Below are positions 13,001 to 22,240 of a DNA stretch of 64,000 nucleotides, one piece after another (the stretch's first letter is position 1; each line of letters starts with the position of its first letter). The notes under the pieces are model-generated. The model searched no databases. It saw nothing but the letters and a program-made list of their open reading frames with translations, and was not told the origin of the DNA. Both the position numbers and the translations under genes were made by a program. The DNA comes from Liolophura sinensis. Taxonomy: Eukaryota; Mollusca; Polyplacophora; Chitonida; Chitonidae. The stretch is from NCBI RefSeq assembly GCF_032854445.1, contig NC_088301.1, positions 46,435,116 to 46,499,115 of the forward strand, in the 5' to 3' direction.

Positions 13001-16000
13001 TATTAAAAATGCTATTCTCTCTTGAGTTTTAATCTTCCTGAGATCTGCAGACTTTGTACATGTGTGTAATTTCATCTGTTTGCCAATACCAACTCCACTG
13101 AACCCATTATCTGGTCAATGATAGAAGAACATTACCAGTAAATGGTGTCTGAGAGGAGCATGCAACACAGAACACTCAGTTGGACTGGCATATGAGGAAT
13201 GTTGTCATCTAATACAGATGCTGTCATTCATTACATAGATTTTAATCTGGCTCAGATGATTAAAGCATTGATTTGCTCATCTATCAGAATAAAATGACTT
13301 TTACAACTCTGCATCGCATGGGTGCGAAAATGACTGGATATTTTCTTATTTAATTATAAGATTACTTCTATTAAACTTTTTGGGGAGGGTTATAGAATTG
13401 AAATAATGTTTCCTACTATGGGTGTCCAGTGGCAGCTTTATAGACAATAAGATAGACGAGGTTAAAAAATTTTTAGGTCCCAGATTGCGCCTTCAACCTA
13501 AGATAACAACCACCTTAATGACTATAAAACTGCTGCCAGACACCCATAGCAGGAATATTATTTCCTCGATAGAACATTTACTTATTTGTCTGTTATTAGA
13601 TGGGAGATATGAACCTAAACTGGGAACTGTTGAAAACGTAAGAGGATGTTCAGAATTATTGGGTTTATAAATTCCAGAACTCTGGTATAAATGCTGAAAA
13701 TTGGTTAACACATCTGTTTTTTGTCTGTAGGTTCCACTGTTGACTTTCCTAGATCATTTTGTGGAGACTGTATTTAGTCAATCCAGTGTACCAGTGGCAG
13801 TTAAATTTTTGTTTGACTACTTTGATCAACTGGCTTCAGACAATGGATTAAATGACTCTGACGTCTGTCACATCTGGAAGAGCAATACGTAGGTCCAGTT
13901 TTAATAACTACATGTACCTTTAATTAAAAAAAAAAAACTGTTCATGATCAAAATCTTCACTGTTCAGTTTGTACAAATTATTTGAGATGAACAGTTTCAT
14001 GGTTAATAATTAACCTTATAGCTCTATCCTGTAAAGATTAATCGTGCTCTACAGGTTCCACCACCCATACTACTGATCCTCTAAGTAAAAAATTCTTGAG
14101 TGTTACATTAAACAACAATGAAAGAAATGCATATGTGTAAAAAAAAATGCAAACTTGCTGCCTTCGGCTTATGGTGTTGACTAGAACTTGGTTGTAAGGC
14201 TACTTGTTGCTATGACAGATGTTACCATCTCAAACTTGATTCCATGTTAGAGAAAGTGATCGCTTATTGAAACTGATAGATATTTGGTATGAAGCAAATT
14301 GTATCATTCTTCAGATTTAGACGTATGAGCCTGTTATTGTACCAGTATAATAAATGAGGTGTTAAATGTAATTGCAGTTTGCCTATTCGGTACTGGGGTA
14401 AACTGCTGAAGGCTCCTCACCATGCCTTTGATGTGTGCAAGCCTGATCTCTCTGAGCCCAGTTTAGAGGTTTTGGCTCAGTGTTTCATAGACAGCTGTTC
14501 TCTCACAGAACTGCGTATGGGCAAGGTAAATTGTAAAATTTCTTATGTAGAATATCGAGTTGTCTTGTAATGTGTGCTCAATCTAGAGTGTTATAAAAGT
14601 CGAGTTTATGTCTGTGAAGTTTTCTTTATATATGACCATTTTGACTTCATTATGATTTCATCTGTAGTGACAAAAGGTGCTGAAGCCAAAGTAACTCTTT
14701 TTCTGTTAGCATACATGTACATGTGTGTACTTCAACCATTACATGTGTGTTCAGCTTTTTTGTCTGTTTGTGCGTAACAATCAGGATTTGCCATTTATAT
14801 CTGAAACACAAACAACCAATTGTGCCTCTTTGTATGATGCTACTTGCCTGAGGAATTTCTTTTCCTTTCATTCAATTATTACAAATTCTTTCATTCTTGA
14901 TTTTTCAAAGTTTCTTTTCTTTGTTAAAGGAATCTATAGTCAAAAAGTGTTGATACAAAAAACATGTCACATAAAATCCAAATAGTGGCGTTTGAAAGGG
15001 TTCTGACCTTGTTTCCCTATTTAGCAAGTCCTAAATCTTCAGTCTTAAGCCATTATTTTTACCATATGTCACATAATGAAGCATTGTTAGTACGAATTTG
15101 TAATGTTTTACATCATATGTTTAAACTTGTGACCGGAGTTGCAACCTATTACCTTAAGTAAAACAGTAGCAAAGAGAGAATAGTAATTTAATGGGAGGCT
15201 AAGCCAGTCTGCCATGTAACTTGATTGGCTGCAACACTGTCATCTTATGAATACATGTGTTGAGTTTGAAATTAATGGTTGTGGGTAGACATACATTGTA
15301 CATGTATATGCACCCACTTTTTAGCCAGTATACCCAAAACAATTTGTCTATGTAGCCATTTTGTAAATCTGGATGCACTAGTGCAGCCAAAGTATTGTTA
15401 CTAATTCAGTCTGTGACATGTATCCAGCAAGAGAGGCGACCTCTGTAATAGTTTAAGGGTTGTGTTGATCATTGAAACTGAATTCATTTCTTTTCCAGGA
15501 CTCCCCAGCTAGCAAACTGCTTTTCAGTAAGGATGTGATCCGTTACAGACAAAGTGTGTCTACTTTCTATGACCGTGTGGAAGACAGCTCTGCTGTGTCA
15601 GAGCAGGATATCACTGAAGAGCTGTCCAATTTGTCCATGGTAAGTATTAACCAAACAAAGGTAATCTGACATTTTGTTTTGTTGAAATTTATGCATTTAT
15701 ATTGGATTTGTGAGTTTCAGTATTATTTTGGTCCCTTAATATAGCCACTGCCCTTTGACAGTCAGAGTTTGTATAAGCCTATACATGTACATGTATGACC
15801 TGTTAGCTGTGGTATTAATTACCTTACCATAAACCTACTAAAACATTATGAATCTACATAATGATGTACTGTATACTAGATTATACAGATACTACTGGGG
15901 GGGGGGGGGGGGCGGAATGTGGGCAGGGGACTTTTGCTGGCTAAGATGGTTCAAGTGCTGGCTGTAACTGCTACAACTGTTAGGCCCTTGTTCAATTATT

Positions 16001-19000
16001 TATTTATTTGATTGGTGTTTCACACTGTGCTCAAGAACATTTCACATATATGAAAGCAGCCAGCATTGTATTCGGAGGGGACATCCGCAACCACACACAG
16101 GTTGCTGATGGGCCTTACCACATGGGACCATAGAGATAGCCAACATGAGCTGGACGTAAAACTACATCGGTGAGACCCTCCTGAGTGTTTGCGCCATGCT
16201 AGCGCTTTAACCACCTTGGCCACAGAGGCCCACATGATCATTGAAGTCATGTTTCAAATCCAGTTCTGGCTCTTTAAGTTAGGAGTTTTGTCAGGTACAT
16301 GGCTAAGGCTGGTGGTTTACTTCAGGTACATGGCTGAGGTTGGTGGTTTACTTCAGGTACATGGCTAAGGTTGGTGGCTTACTACAGGTACATGGCTAAG
16401 GTTGGTGGTTTACTACAGGTACATGGCTAAGGTTGGTGGTTTACTACAGGTACATGGCTAAGGTTGGTGGTTTACTACAGGTACATGGCTAAGGTTGGTG
16501 GTGTACTACAGGTACATGGCTAAGGTTGGTGGTTTACTACAGGTACATGGCTAAGGTTGGTGGTTTACTACAGGTACATGGTTAAGGTTGGTGATTTACT
16601 ACAGGTACATGGCTAAGGTTGGTGGTTTACTACAGGTACATGGCTAAGGTTGGTGGTTTACTACAGGTACATGGCTAAGGTTGGTGGTTTACTACAGGTA
16701 CATGGCTAAGGTTGGTGGTTTACTACAGGTACATGGCTAAGGTTGGTGGTTTACTACAGGTACATGGTTAAGGTTGGTGGTTTACTACAGGTACATGGTT
16801 AAGGTTGGTGATTTACTACAGGTACATGGCTAAGGTTGGTGGTTTACTACAGGTACATGGCTAAGGTTGGTGATTTACTACAGGTACATGGCTAAGGTTG
16901 GTGATTTACTACAGGTACATGGCTAAGGTTGGTGGTTTACTACAGGTACATGGTTAAGGTTGGTGGTTTACTACAGGTACATGGTTAAGGTTGGTGGTTT
17001 ACTACAGGTACATGGCTAAGGTTGGTGATTTACTACAGGTACATGGCTAAGGTTGGTGATTTACTACAGGTACATGGCTAAGGTTGGTGATTTACTACAG
17101 GTACATGGCTAAGGTTGGTGGTTTACTACAGGTACATGGTTAAGGTTGGTGATTTACTACAGGTACATGGCTAAGGTTGGTGGTTTACTACAGGTACATG
17201 GTTAAGGTTGGTGGTTTACTACAGGTACATGGTTAAGGTTGGTGGTTTACTACAGGTACATGGCTAAGGTTGGTGATTTACTACAGGTACATGGCTAAGG
17301 TTGGTGGTTTACTACAGGTACATGGTTAAGGTTGGTGATTTACTACAGGTACATGGTTAAGGTTGGTGGTTTACTACAGGTACATGGTTAAGGTTGGTGA
17401 TTTACTACAGGTACATGGTTAAGGTTGGTGATTTACTACAGGTACATGGTTAAGGTTGGTGATTTACTACAGGTACATGGCTAAGGTTGGTGGTTTACTA
17501 CAGGTACATGGTTAAGGTTGGTGATTTACTACAGGTACATGGTTAAGGTTGGTGGTTTACTACAGGTACATGGTTAAGGTTGGTGATTTACTACAGGTAC
17601 ATGGCTAAGGTTGGTGGTTTACTACAGGTACATGGTTAAGGTTGGTGATTTACTACAGGTACATGGCTAAGGTTGGTGGTTTACTACAGGTACATGGCTA
17701 AGGTTGGTGGTTTACTACAGGTACATGGCTAAGGTTGGTGGTTTACTACAGGTACATGGCTAAGGTTGGTGATTTACTACAGGTACATGGCTAAGGTTGG
17801 TGGTTTACTACAGGTACATGGCTAAGGTTGGTGGTTTACTACAGGTACATGGCTAAGGTTGGTGGTTTACTACAGGTACATGGCTAAGGTTGGTGGTTTA
17901 CTACAGGTACATGGCTAAGGTTGGTGGTTTACTACAGGTACATGGCTAAGGTTGGTGGTTTACTACAGGTACATGGTTAAGGTTGGTGATTTACTACAGG
18001 TACATGGCTAAGGCTGGTGGTTTACTTCAGGTACATGGCTAAGGTTGGTGGTTTACTACAGGTACATGGCTAAGGTTGGTGGTTTACTACAGGTACATGG
18101 CTAAGGTTGGTGGTTTACTACAGGTACATGGTTAAGGTTGGTGGTTTACTTATGGGTAATCACGTTTCTTCCACCCATAAAACTAACAACAATGCCTGTG
18201 AAAAAAAATGAGCATTACTTAATCTAATAAATAATTAAAAAGATAAACCCCAGAGATGAGAGATTTTGGTTAGGGCATCTTATGTTATTATTGTGTTCAC
18301 ATTTTAGGCCTTACATGCAAACAACCTCTTCAGCAAAACAGCGGCTTTCTATGAACTGTCAAAAGTGGTGAAGTCTCACGAGTGTAAAGTGAGTATGGTA
18401 CTATATTAATTACTATATACTTCTCAACCAGTTTGAAAGGGGGGGGGGGGGGCAGGAATACTGGAATCACCCTGTCTGTCTGTTAGTATATTAATTATAC
18501 CCCCTCAACAAAGTTAGGGGTATACTGGAATCATTCTGTCTGTTCGTATGTAGACACGATTTTCTCTTGGCGTCTCCCACCAAACTACTGTGCAGATTTA
18601 GATGAAACTTACCATACACCTTGCCTATCATCTGAACTTGTGCATGCGTGAGTTTTATGGCAATTTGGGTAATTATGTTCCTAATTACACCTGTCTAGGA
18701 CTTTATGTGACAATGCTTTCCATGTATTCAAATTTTGTCCATATAACCCCGTCCAAACTTCTGGGCCAATTTTATTGCGATTTACCATACATCTTGCATA
18801 TCATCTGAATTTGTCCATGCTTAAATTTTAACGGTAATCGGGTAATTATTTTAATAATTACTCCTGTTTCGGTATTTTCATGTACATGTACACTATATTC
18901 TATTCTGATTTCTGCAGTTCTCCTTTCATAATGGATGTACCAGTAGTTCAATCAATGCACAATCAGTATGAAGCCAAACTAAGCAACATGACGTCCTGTC

Positions 19001-19440
19001 ATTTCTGTTAAGGTTTTCTTAGTTTTCTTCCTTTCATTTTTGGAAATGTTGGGGGCTGTATGGGGGGATGTCAGTCATCTGAATTCTAGTATTAATTAAT
19101 AATTAATATTACTACATGTGTATGTTAACTTTCATAGAGAAGCTCTTATCAGTTTCAAGCAACAAAACTAATTCCAGCTACTGTATATAAAAACAAGCAT
19201 CACAGTCACACTGCTCTAGGTTTACTCTCTATGCTATGCTTTTTTTGACTTCCATGTTTTTTATGCAGAATCTTTCAAATATAACATCGTAAAAACATGA
19301 ACATATGAAAACTGACTGAATGCGTAATCCAATTGTTTTCTTGTTTAAAGATTATAGAAGCTTTGGAGGAAAACCCAGAGGCAAAAAAACTTCAGCTAGG
19401 ACACAAGTTGGAAGAATTCCTGGAGACGATGACAGCATGA
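1035..19440 (+). CDS. PLXN: Plexin, 3' part of the gene (13 exons, B-type likely)
   Basis: Plexins are single-pass receptors for semaphorins; their cytoplasmic part is a split GAP domain for Rap-type GTPases with a Rho-GTPase-binding domain in between. Thirteen exons (1035-1094, 8514-8588, 8970-9036, 9930-10076, 11106-11253, 11564-11737, 11988-12067, 12771-12851, 13731-13888, 14378-14525, 15499-15639, 18308-18388, 19351-19440) all have AG/GT borders, and every phase matches. They give 482 residues and a TGA stop. The segment opens inside the first GAP half. It contains the double arginine IMRRNE (window residues 44-45), SLYMLYKA and GPVDAVTGEA, then the Rho-binding domain, then SEIYLTRL, FVETVFS, HIWKSNTLPIRYW (third arginine, residue 334) and ends ...FLETMTA. 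The wording NWLSLCMY and SLYML resembles B-type plexins more than A-type. The VTDL-like PDZ ligand of vertebrate B plexins is absent. The ectodomain, membrane segment and start of the GAP domain lie upstream of the window. Family call very sure, subtype moderately. Confidence 0.93.
1200..1910 (+). pseudogene. LINE endonuclease (APE-type) remnant
   Basis: Visible blocks are LQETYS, WGGEIIYSNGDNNGCGATIF, DRFIICDIDIDNMVLIVVSN with YAPT, VIGGDHNTILDNSIDKKGG, RLDFWLIS and SDHSFIYTLL. These are the N-terminal glutamate, GDxN and SDH motifs of apurinic-type endonucleases of LINEs. At least two in-frame stops and frameshifts separate them. Confidence 0.85.
1911..3065 (+). other. Non-LINE segment between LINE endonuclease and linker
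   Basis: Translation in all frames gives no LINE motif here. The stretch includes 'gacaaataaaaactgtgctg' around 2070, which looks like a polyadenylation context, but I cannot name a family. It may be a later insertion into the LINE. No gene is recognised. Confidence 0.4.
3066..4877 (+). pseudogene. LINE linker and reverse transcriptase remnant
   Basis: It carries RGKGFWKLNSTLLFDS, then CPGCGDLPAEFYKLM, NTDYKIIAKVIANRLK (RT finger), FLDFKKAFGK (palm aspartate block), SGVHQGCPLSPYLFVLAFE, SLYADDT (catalytic YADD) and KRKLTLQGKILVIKSLAMSE (thumb). The longest intact stretches are 3979-4200 and 4216-4626. Stops and at least two frameshifts occur between them. Confidence 0.9.
4878..6116 (+). pseudogene. 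LINE C-terminal domain remnant
   Basis: The frame after the thumb reads KDLDFLWDGKEHKVKYCP, then HVPSVVKAIKATWILR, FCTKCSDTETLGHLF and finally NGEKYICMKNSENFEGFQ up to a stop at 6114. This is the usual tryptophan- and cysteine-containing tail of L1-like ORF2. Stops interrupt it repeatedly. Confidence 0.75.
6241..6261 (+). repeat. Perfect 8-bp stem hairpin at the LINE 3' end
   Basis: AAAGATCA and TGATCTTT surround a 5-base loop GCTTG, about 125 bases after the last LINE codon. Stem-loops at the 3' end are recognition signals for the reverse transcriptase in several LINE clades. A role here is inferred. Confidence 0.5.
7047..7360 (+). repeat. 26-bp tandem array, about 12 diverged units
   Basis: The motif TAACTGCAGGCATCTTGCAC recurs at 7052, 7078, 7106, 7133, 7159, 7185, 7211, 7237, 7262, 7288, 7314 and 7340, a 26-base period with a few one- or two-base slips. 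On the minus strand parts read as cysteine-rich peptide in more than one frame, a by-product of the repeat and not a gene. It lies in the plexin intron between exons a and b. Confidence 0.9.
7989..8190 (+). repeat. SINE copy (body and tail)
   Basis: It begins 'caagtccagcccatgctggc' and ends with 'aataaaacaccaatcagata' and an AAATAA-type tail. It is more diverged than the copies near the window start and lies in the intron before plexin exon b. Confidence 0.8.
8514..8588 (+). CDS. PLXN: Plexin exon b (helix before the catalytic double arginine)
   Basis: Acceptor 'tgactgtacag' and donor AG|GTTGGT. It reads IWMELFKEHVSRAVERKQQK then QIMR. The last codon is split so that the second arginine of the RR pair is formed across the next intron. 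Confidence 0.88.
8970..9036 (+). CDS. PLXN: Plexin exon c (NETIVEKMISNWLSLCMY)
   Basis: Acceptor 'gttttcatag' and donor AAG|GTAAGA. It encodes the family-typical RRxExxxEKMxxNW block of the GAP domain and ends in phase 0. Confidence 0.93.
9930..10076 (+). CDS. PLXN: Plexin exon d (end of GAP segment 1)
   Basis: A long T-tract plus CAG acceptor and GTATGT donor. The 49 codons include SSLYMLYKATEML and GPVDAVTGEAHYTLSEERLL, the most family-specific stretch in the window, leading into the Rho-binding domain. Confidence 0.95.
11106..11253 (+). CDS. PLXN: Plexin exon e (Rho-binding domain, first part)
   Basis: Acceptor 'tttatcatag' and donor G|GTAAGT. It reads TITVDVSGNEYSCKVLDCDA followed by a conserved ISQVKQKCL helix and YTSAPVSERP, the ubiquitin-like fold that binds Rac/Rnd GTPases. 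It ends in phase 1. Confidence 0.94.
11564..11737 (+). CDS. PLXN: Plexin exon f (Rho-binding domain, second part)
   Basis: Acceptor 'gtctctgtcag' and donor G|GTATGG. It encodes EWHSGKNGRLILNNFD...WRRINTLKHFNVKDGSKMALL, matching the plexin EWR...L..Y.V.DG..VAL pattern. It ends in phase 1. Confidence 0.95.
11988..12067 (+). CDS. PLXN: Plexin exon g (linker to the WHL motif)
   Basis: Acceptor 'tttaatttaag' and donor CTG|GTTAGT. It is a variable serine-rich linker ending DSRIWHL; WHL is the invariant start of the second GAP segment. Confidence 0.92.
12771..12851 (+). CDS. PLXN: Plexin exon h (SEIYLTRLMSTK)
   Basis: Acceptor 'gtaccttcag' and donor AAG|GTAAGA. It is 27 codons, phase 0 at both ends, with the conserved SEIYLTRL helix. 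Confidence 0.95.
13731..13888 (+). CDS. PLXN: Plexin exon i (FVETVFS ... HIWKSNT)
   Basis: Acceptor 'ttgtctgtag' and donor AC|GTAGGT. It encodes LLTFLDHFVETVFS, VAVKFLFDYFDQLA and DVCHIWKSN, the core of GAP segment 2. It ends in phase 2. Confidence 0.95.
14378..14525 (+). CDS. PLXN: Plexin exon j (LPIRYW, third catalytic arginine)
   Basis: Acceptor 'gtaattgcag' and donor AAG|GTAAAT. It reads LPIRYWGKLLKAPHHAFDV then AQCFIDSCSLTELRMGK. The arginine of LPIRYW sits where plexins carry their C-terminal catalytic arginine. Confidence 0.95.
15499..15639 (+). CDS. PLXN: Plexin exon k (DSPASKLLFSKDV)
   Basis: Acceptor 'tcttttccag' and donor ATG|GTAAGT. It reads DSPASKLLFSKDVIRYRQSV, matching the plexin DSPSNKLLYAKD-type motif, and runs into SEQDITEELSNLSM. 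It is phase 0 at both ends. Confidence 0.96.
15897..15912 (+). repeat. Run of 16 guanines
   Basis: An uninterrupted G-tract in the intron between plexin exons k and l, 85 bases before a SINE. It could form G-quadruplexes or be a slippage site. Confidence 0.9.
15995..16235 (-). repeat. SINE copy, near full length
   Basis: Starts with TTATTTATTTATTTGATTGG, runs through 'gctcaagaacatttcacata', 'cagccagcattgt' and 'catgagctgg' and ends with the tRNA-like head 'gcgctttaaccaccttggcc'. It ends 60 bases before the 31-bp minisatellite. Confidence 0.88.
16294..18153 (+). repeat. Minisatellite: sixty 31-bp units in a plexin intron
   Basis: The unit is GGTACATGGCTAAGGTTGGT followed by GGTTTACTACA. Unit starts fall exactly on 16294 + 31n for all 60 units, with no insertion or deletion. 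Variation is almost confined to two sites: position 10 (C in about 41 units, T in about 19) and position 22 (G in about 42, A in about 18). Units 1, 2 and 56 carry TTCA instead of TACA at their end, and units 1 and 56 also share a C at position 16. The last unit ends in TTAT. The intron is otherwise ordinary and the array is not coding. Confidence 0.98.
18308..18388 (+). CDS. PLXN: Plexin exon l (NNLFSKTAAFYELSKVV)
   Basis: Acceptor 'cacattttag' and donor AAA|GTGAGT. It lies directly downstream of the intron that holds the 31-bp minisatellite. It is 27 codons in phase 0 and matches the C-terminal helix of the GAP domain. Confidence 0.93.
18439..18452 (+). repeat. Run of 14 guanines
   Basis: A second G-tract in the last plexin intron, 50 bases after exon l. 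It is followed by 'aatactggaatcaccctgtc', which is repeated nearby around 18520. Confidence 0.9.
18455..18890 (+). repeat. Unnamed repeat with internal duplication
   Basis: A palindromic block (TACCCCCTCAAC...GTTAGGGGTA, about 18498-18523) is followed by two diverged copies of about 140 bases (about 18575-18715 and 18745-18885). The copies share 'cttaccatacaccttgccta' versus 'tttaccatacatcttgcata', and both include 'tatcatctgaa', 'gggtaatta' and 'aattac..ctgt'. It is probably a piece of a dispersed element. Family unknown. Confidence 0.6.
19351..19440 (+). CDS. PLXN: Plexin last coding exon
   Basis: Acceptor 'cttgtttaaag'. It encodes IIEALEENPEAKKLQLGHKL then EEFLETMTA and TGA. No PDZ-ligand consensus is present at the C-terminus. 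An ATTAAA hexamer lies at 19480-19485, only 40 bases past the stop. I saw no AATAAA in the next 2 kb, so the true 3' end is uncertain. Confidence 0.93.
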   Translation: MIEALEENPEAKKLQLGHKLEEFLETMTA

Positions 19441-21796
19441 TGCTGAGCAAGGGTTATTTTTCAACGTCAACTTTGATATATTAAAGCACTTAGTGCATTG
19501 TCTTGGATTTAATGTAATTACATGAAGTATGAGGGTAGAGAAATTGGAGAAAGTTTTGATTTTTTTATGTTTCATTTGTTTTGTCTCATATTTGAACTAT
19601 TGATTCATATATATTCTTGGTAAAGTATAAAGTATTATATTTTTCAGAACATTATTTTTGCTCAAGCTGTTATTGGTCATTTTAGAGTATGTTTATGCCT
19701 TGTATGATTGTATGATGTCTAGTTTTTGGGTCACTTTAATTTGTCTGCCGGTGTATGAATATAAATACATGTATGTGTACATTTGTTTTGGAGGGGGCGT
19801 GGGGTGGTCTTCTACCACAGCCTGTGTTTTTTGTGTTGTATTTTTCACCTAATATATGTGTATCTCACCTATCTTAATCTTGATGCGGCATAATTTAATG
19901 AAAATGAACATTCCAGTGATTGTTTTCTTCAAGGTTTAACATTATGCCTTTTACAATCACATTATATGGTGCATGTGTGATTTGTTTTGAGTTTATGTGG
20001 ATTGTACCAATTAGTAATATTGTAAATGGCCACTAAGGTCGTTCATTTCATTTGTGTTGCCCAGTTGTCGTGTATTGAGAGTTGTAGAGAGTTTCAGGGG
20101 TGTTGTATGGTTTACTACTAGTTGGAGTTGAGTCAAATTTATTCTTATTATCACATATGTTTTTGTTTAAGTGGTAAACATTTTCTATATAACAAAGTTT
20201 TTTCAAGGAGGCACCTTAGGCTCTGATCAGCAAAGTGGTTGCCGTGTTAACTGCAATGATTATAATGTCACTCTGTGTGTCAGGGCATAAGTTGAAGAAA
20301 TCTTTCGGGTATTTCTTGCTTTCACGAATTTGGACACTTTGATACATGGTCATCCAGAGTGCTATTTTGTGTGAATTATTCCATATACCTATCTTTTGTT
20401 TTCATTTTTCGTCAGTGCTTAAAGGTGAACACAAGACAGGAATATTTGATTATTTTACATTGCAATTACATTAGATTTAAATGTTTTTTATTCCTTACAA
20501 AACCTACAAAGCATTACAGACATATTAGATGTTAAATGATCAGATTTATGTTTTCAGGCATAGTGTATATCTTTGAATACATTATACCATTGATACAACA
20601 CACGTCTTAGTTCTGCCTATTGGTGTCATTGTTTTGGTTGCATTTTTTATGTGAACGTGATAAAATGAGTTTTTGGCATGCTTTCATTTGATTTCTTGAT
20701 CAGTGTTCCTCGCATTACTAACAGGGATAATTTGTAATTGCTATACTGAAAAAGAACTCAAATCTTGCTCTTGATCATGTCAAAAACACTTATCGCTTCA
20801 GTTTTAGAGCTTGTATACAATCGAACTATGATTATTATAATACATTAGGTATATATTATATATATAAGAAAAATTGATAGGTTAGGACCACTCGTGGCAC
20901 TGTTTTGGGGGGTAGACTACATGCAGTATGGTACTGTATTTCATAGAACTGGAGATAAGGATATGCGTAATTTGTATGGCATTAAGTAGCTTTTAGGCTA
21001 TCTCCTACCAACTAATTGGTGGCATTTTTCATTGCTTTAAAGGTAGACTGAATGACGCATGCAGGATGAAATTGTATGGCATATAGTACTGAAAAGAACG
21101 ATATACACTGTATATAAGCTGTATGAGACCAATGCCAATCGGATTAAGAACTGTTACGACAACCCCCTACCCCTCTGGAGTCCTAATCTAGATTTAGTTT
21201 TTATCAGTATAATCCTTTTGATTTAAACAATGTACATCTTCTGACATTATGCACTCACGTACAGAGTACAAATCTAGAGCACCATATAAAAGGATGACTT
21301 TCTTTATATTTCATTTGAAGCAAAATTCGTCATGGATGCGTTAATTGAGAACTCGCTCCATTCGGCCAACGCTTATATACTTGAAGGCTGTTCACCTCCA
21401 GGGTTTTAAGTCCAGTTTCCGGTATACGCGCGACCGCCCCCACGCGGAAACTCACTAGAACCTGAATCCGTTATAGGTCCTATGAGATTGGAATGATATG
21501 TGTTGAATTGAAATATCTGGAGTTATAGCACAGAGACATTTCCTAGATGTGGCATTTTCGGTTATAAGCCTGCAAATAGGGCCTAGATTGTGTATTGTTA
21601 ATTTGTATGAAGTTTGGTTACACGTGTTCATGCCCTGCTAACGCACGATGGCGTCTAAACCTCGGAATCGTCTGCATGATGAATGTTTTTGGCCAGATCT
21701 CTCCGGTTTCCCCACACGTGTTAAACCCATTAGATAGCCATAACCAAAATGAGTAGAGTAGTTCAACACAATTTATAACCTATAGAACCTGTGTCC

Positions 21797-21817
21797 GGTT
21801 GTTCAAAAGTATATTAG
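21797..21817 (+). repeat. Solo end of an inverted-repeat element
   Basis: 'gttgttcaaaagtatattag' matches the left end of the element at 51892-52135 in 19 of 21 bases. No second end is seen nearby. Confidence 0.45.
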
Positions 21818-21907
21818 CAGTTTAGATCGGTATGCGATTGTGTGTTAAATGTGATGGCAACACATCTCTTTTTCCGTAATTCTCCATCAGTGACGTCTAA
21901 TAAATTG

Positions 21908-21998
21908 CTGTATGTGGGAAGGTCCTTCAGCGACCTGCAGATGTATAAGTGAAATGTTCATGAGTACGGCGTAAAACACCAATCAAATAAGTAAATCT
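21908..21998 (+). repeat. SINE fragment (tail with deleted body)
   Basis: 'tgtgggaaggtccttcagcg' joins directly to 'gtataagtgaaatgttcatg' and 'gcgtaaaacaccaatcaaat', so the middle of the SINE is missing. Confidence 0.8.
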
Positions 21999-22105
21999 AA
22001 TAAATTTCAATTGACATCAATGAATTTTTTTTTAATTCTTACTAATTTTTACCTAATTCTGCTAAAGATATGATGCTAGGGGCGTGTAATTTTTAGAACG
22101 GTTAG

Positions 22106-22240
22106 AATAGGGCCCTGACTGTGGTAAATTGACAAGAGGCCGTATTTCACCGGTTACGTGTGACCATTTGCCAGCTATCACACTGTCGTCGCTGCTCTGG
22201 TTTACTCTCAATCCAATACATCTTTATTAAGGTTTAAGTT
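22106..22240 (+). repeat. Dispersed repeat R, copy 1
   Basis: It contains 'gacaagaggccgtatttcac', 'gtgtgaccatttgccagcta' and 'tcacactgtcgtcgctg'. Related copies lie at 22828-22932, 30993-31092 and, inverted, 45122-45178. Confidence 0.65.

Noticed and set aside
16294-18153. CRISPR-like array
   Set aside because: The units are contiguous, with no unique spacers, inside a eukaryotic intron. It is a minisatellite.
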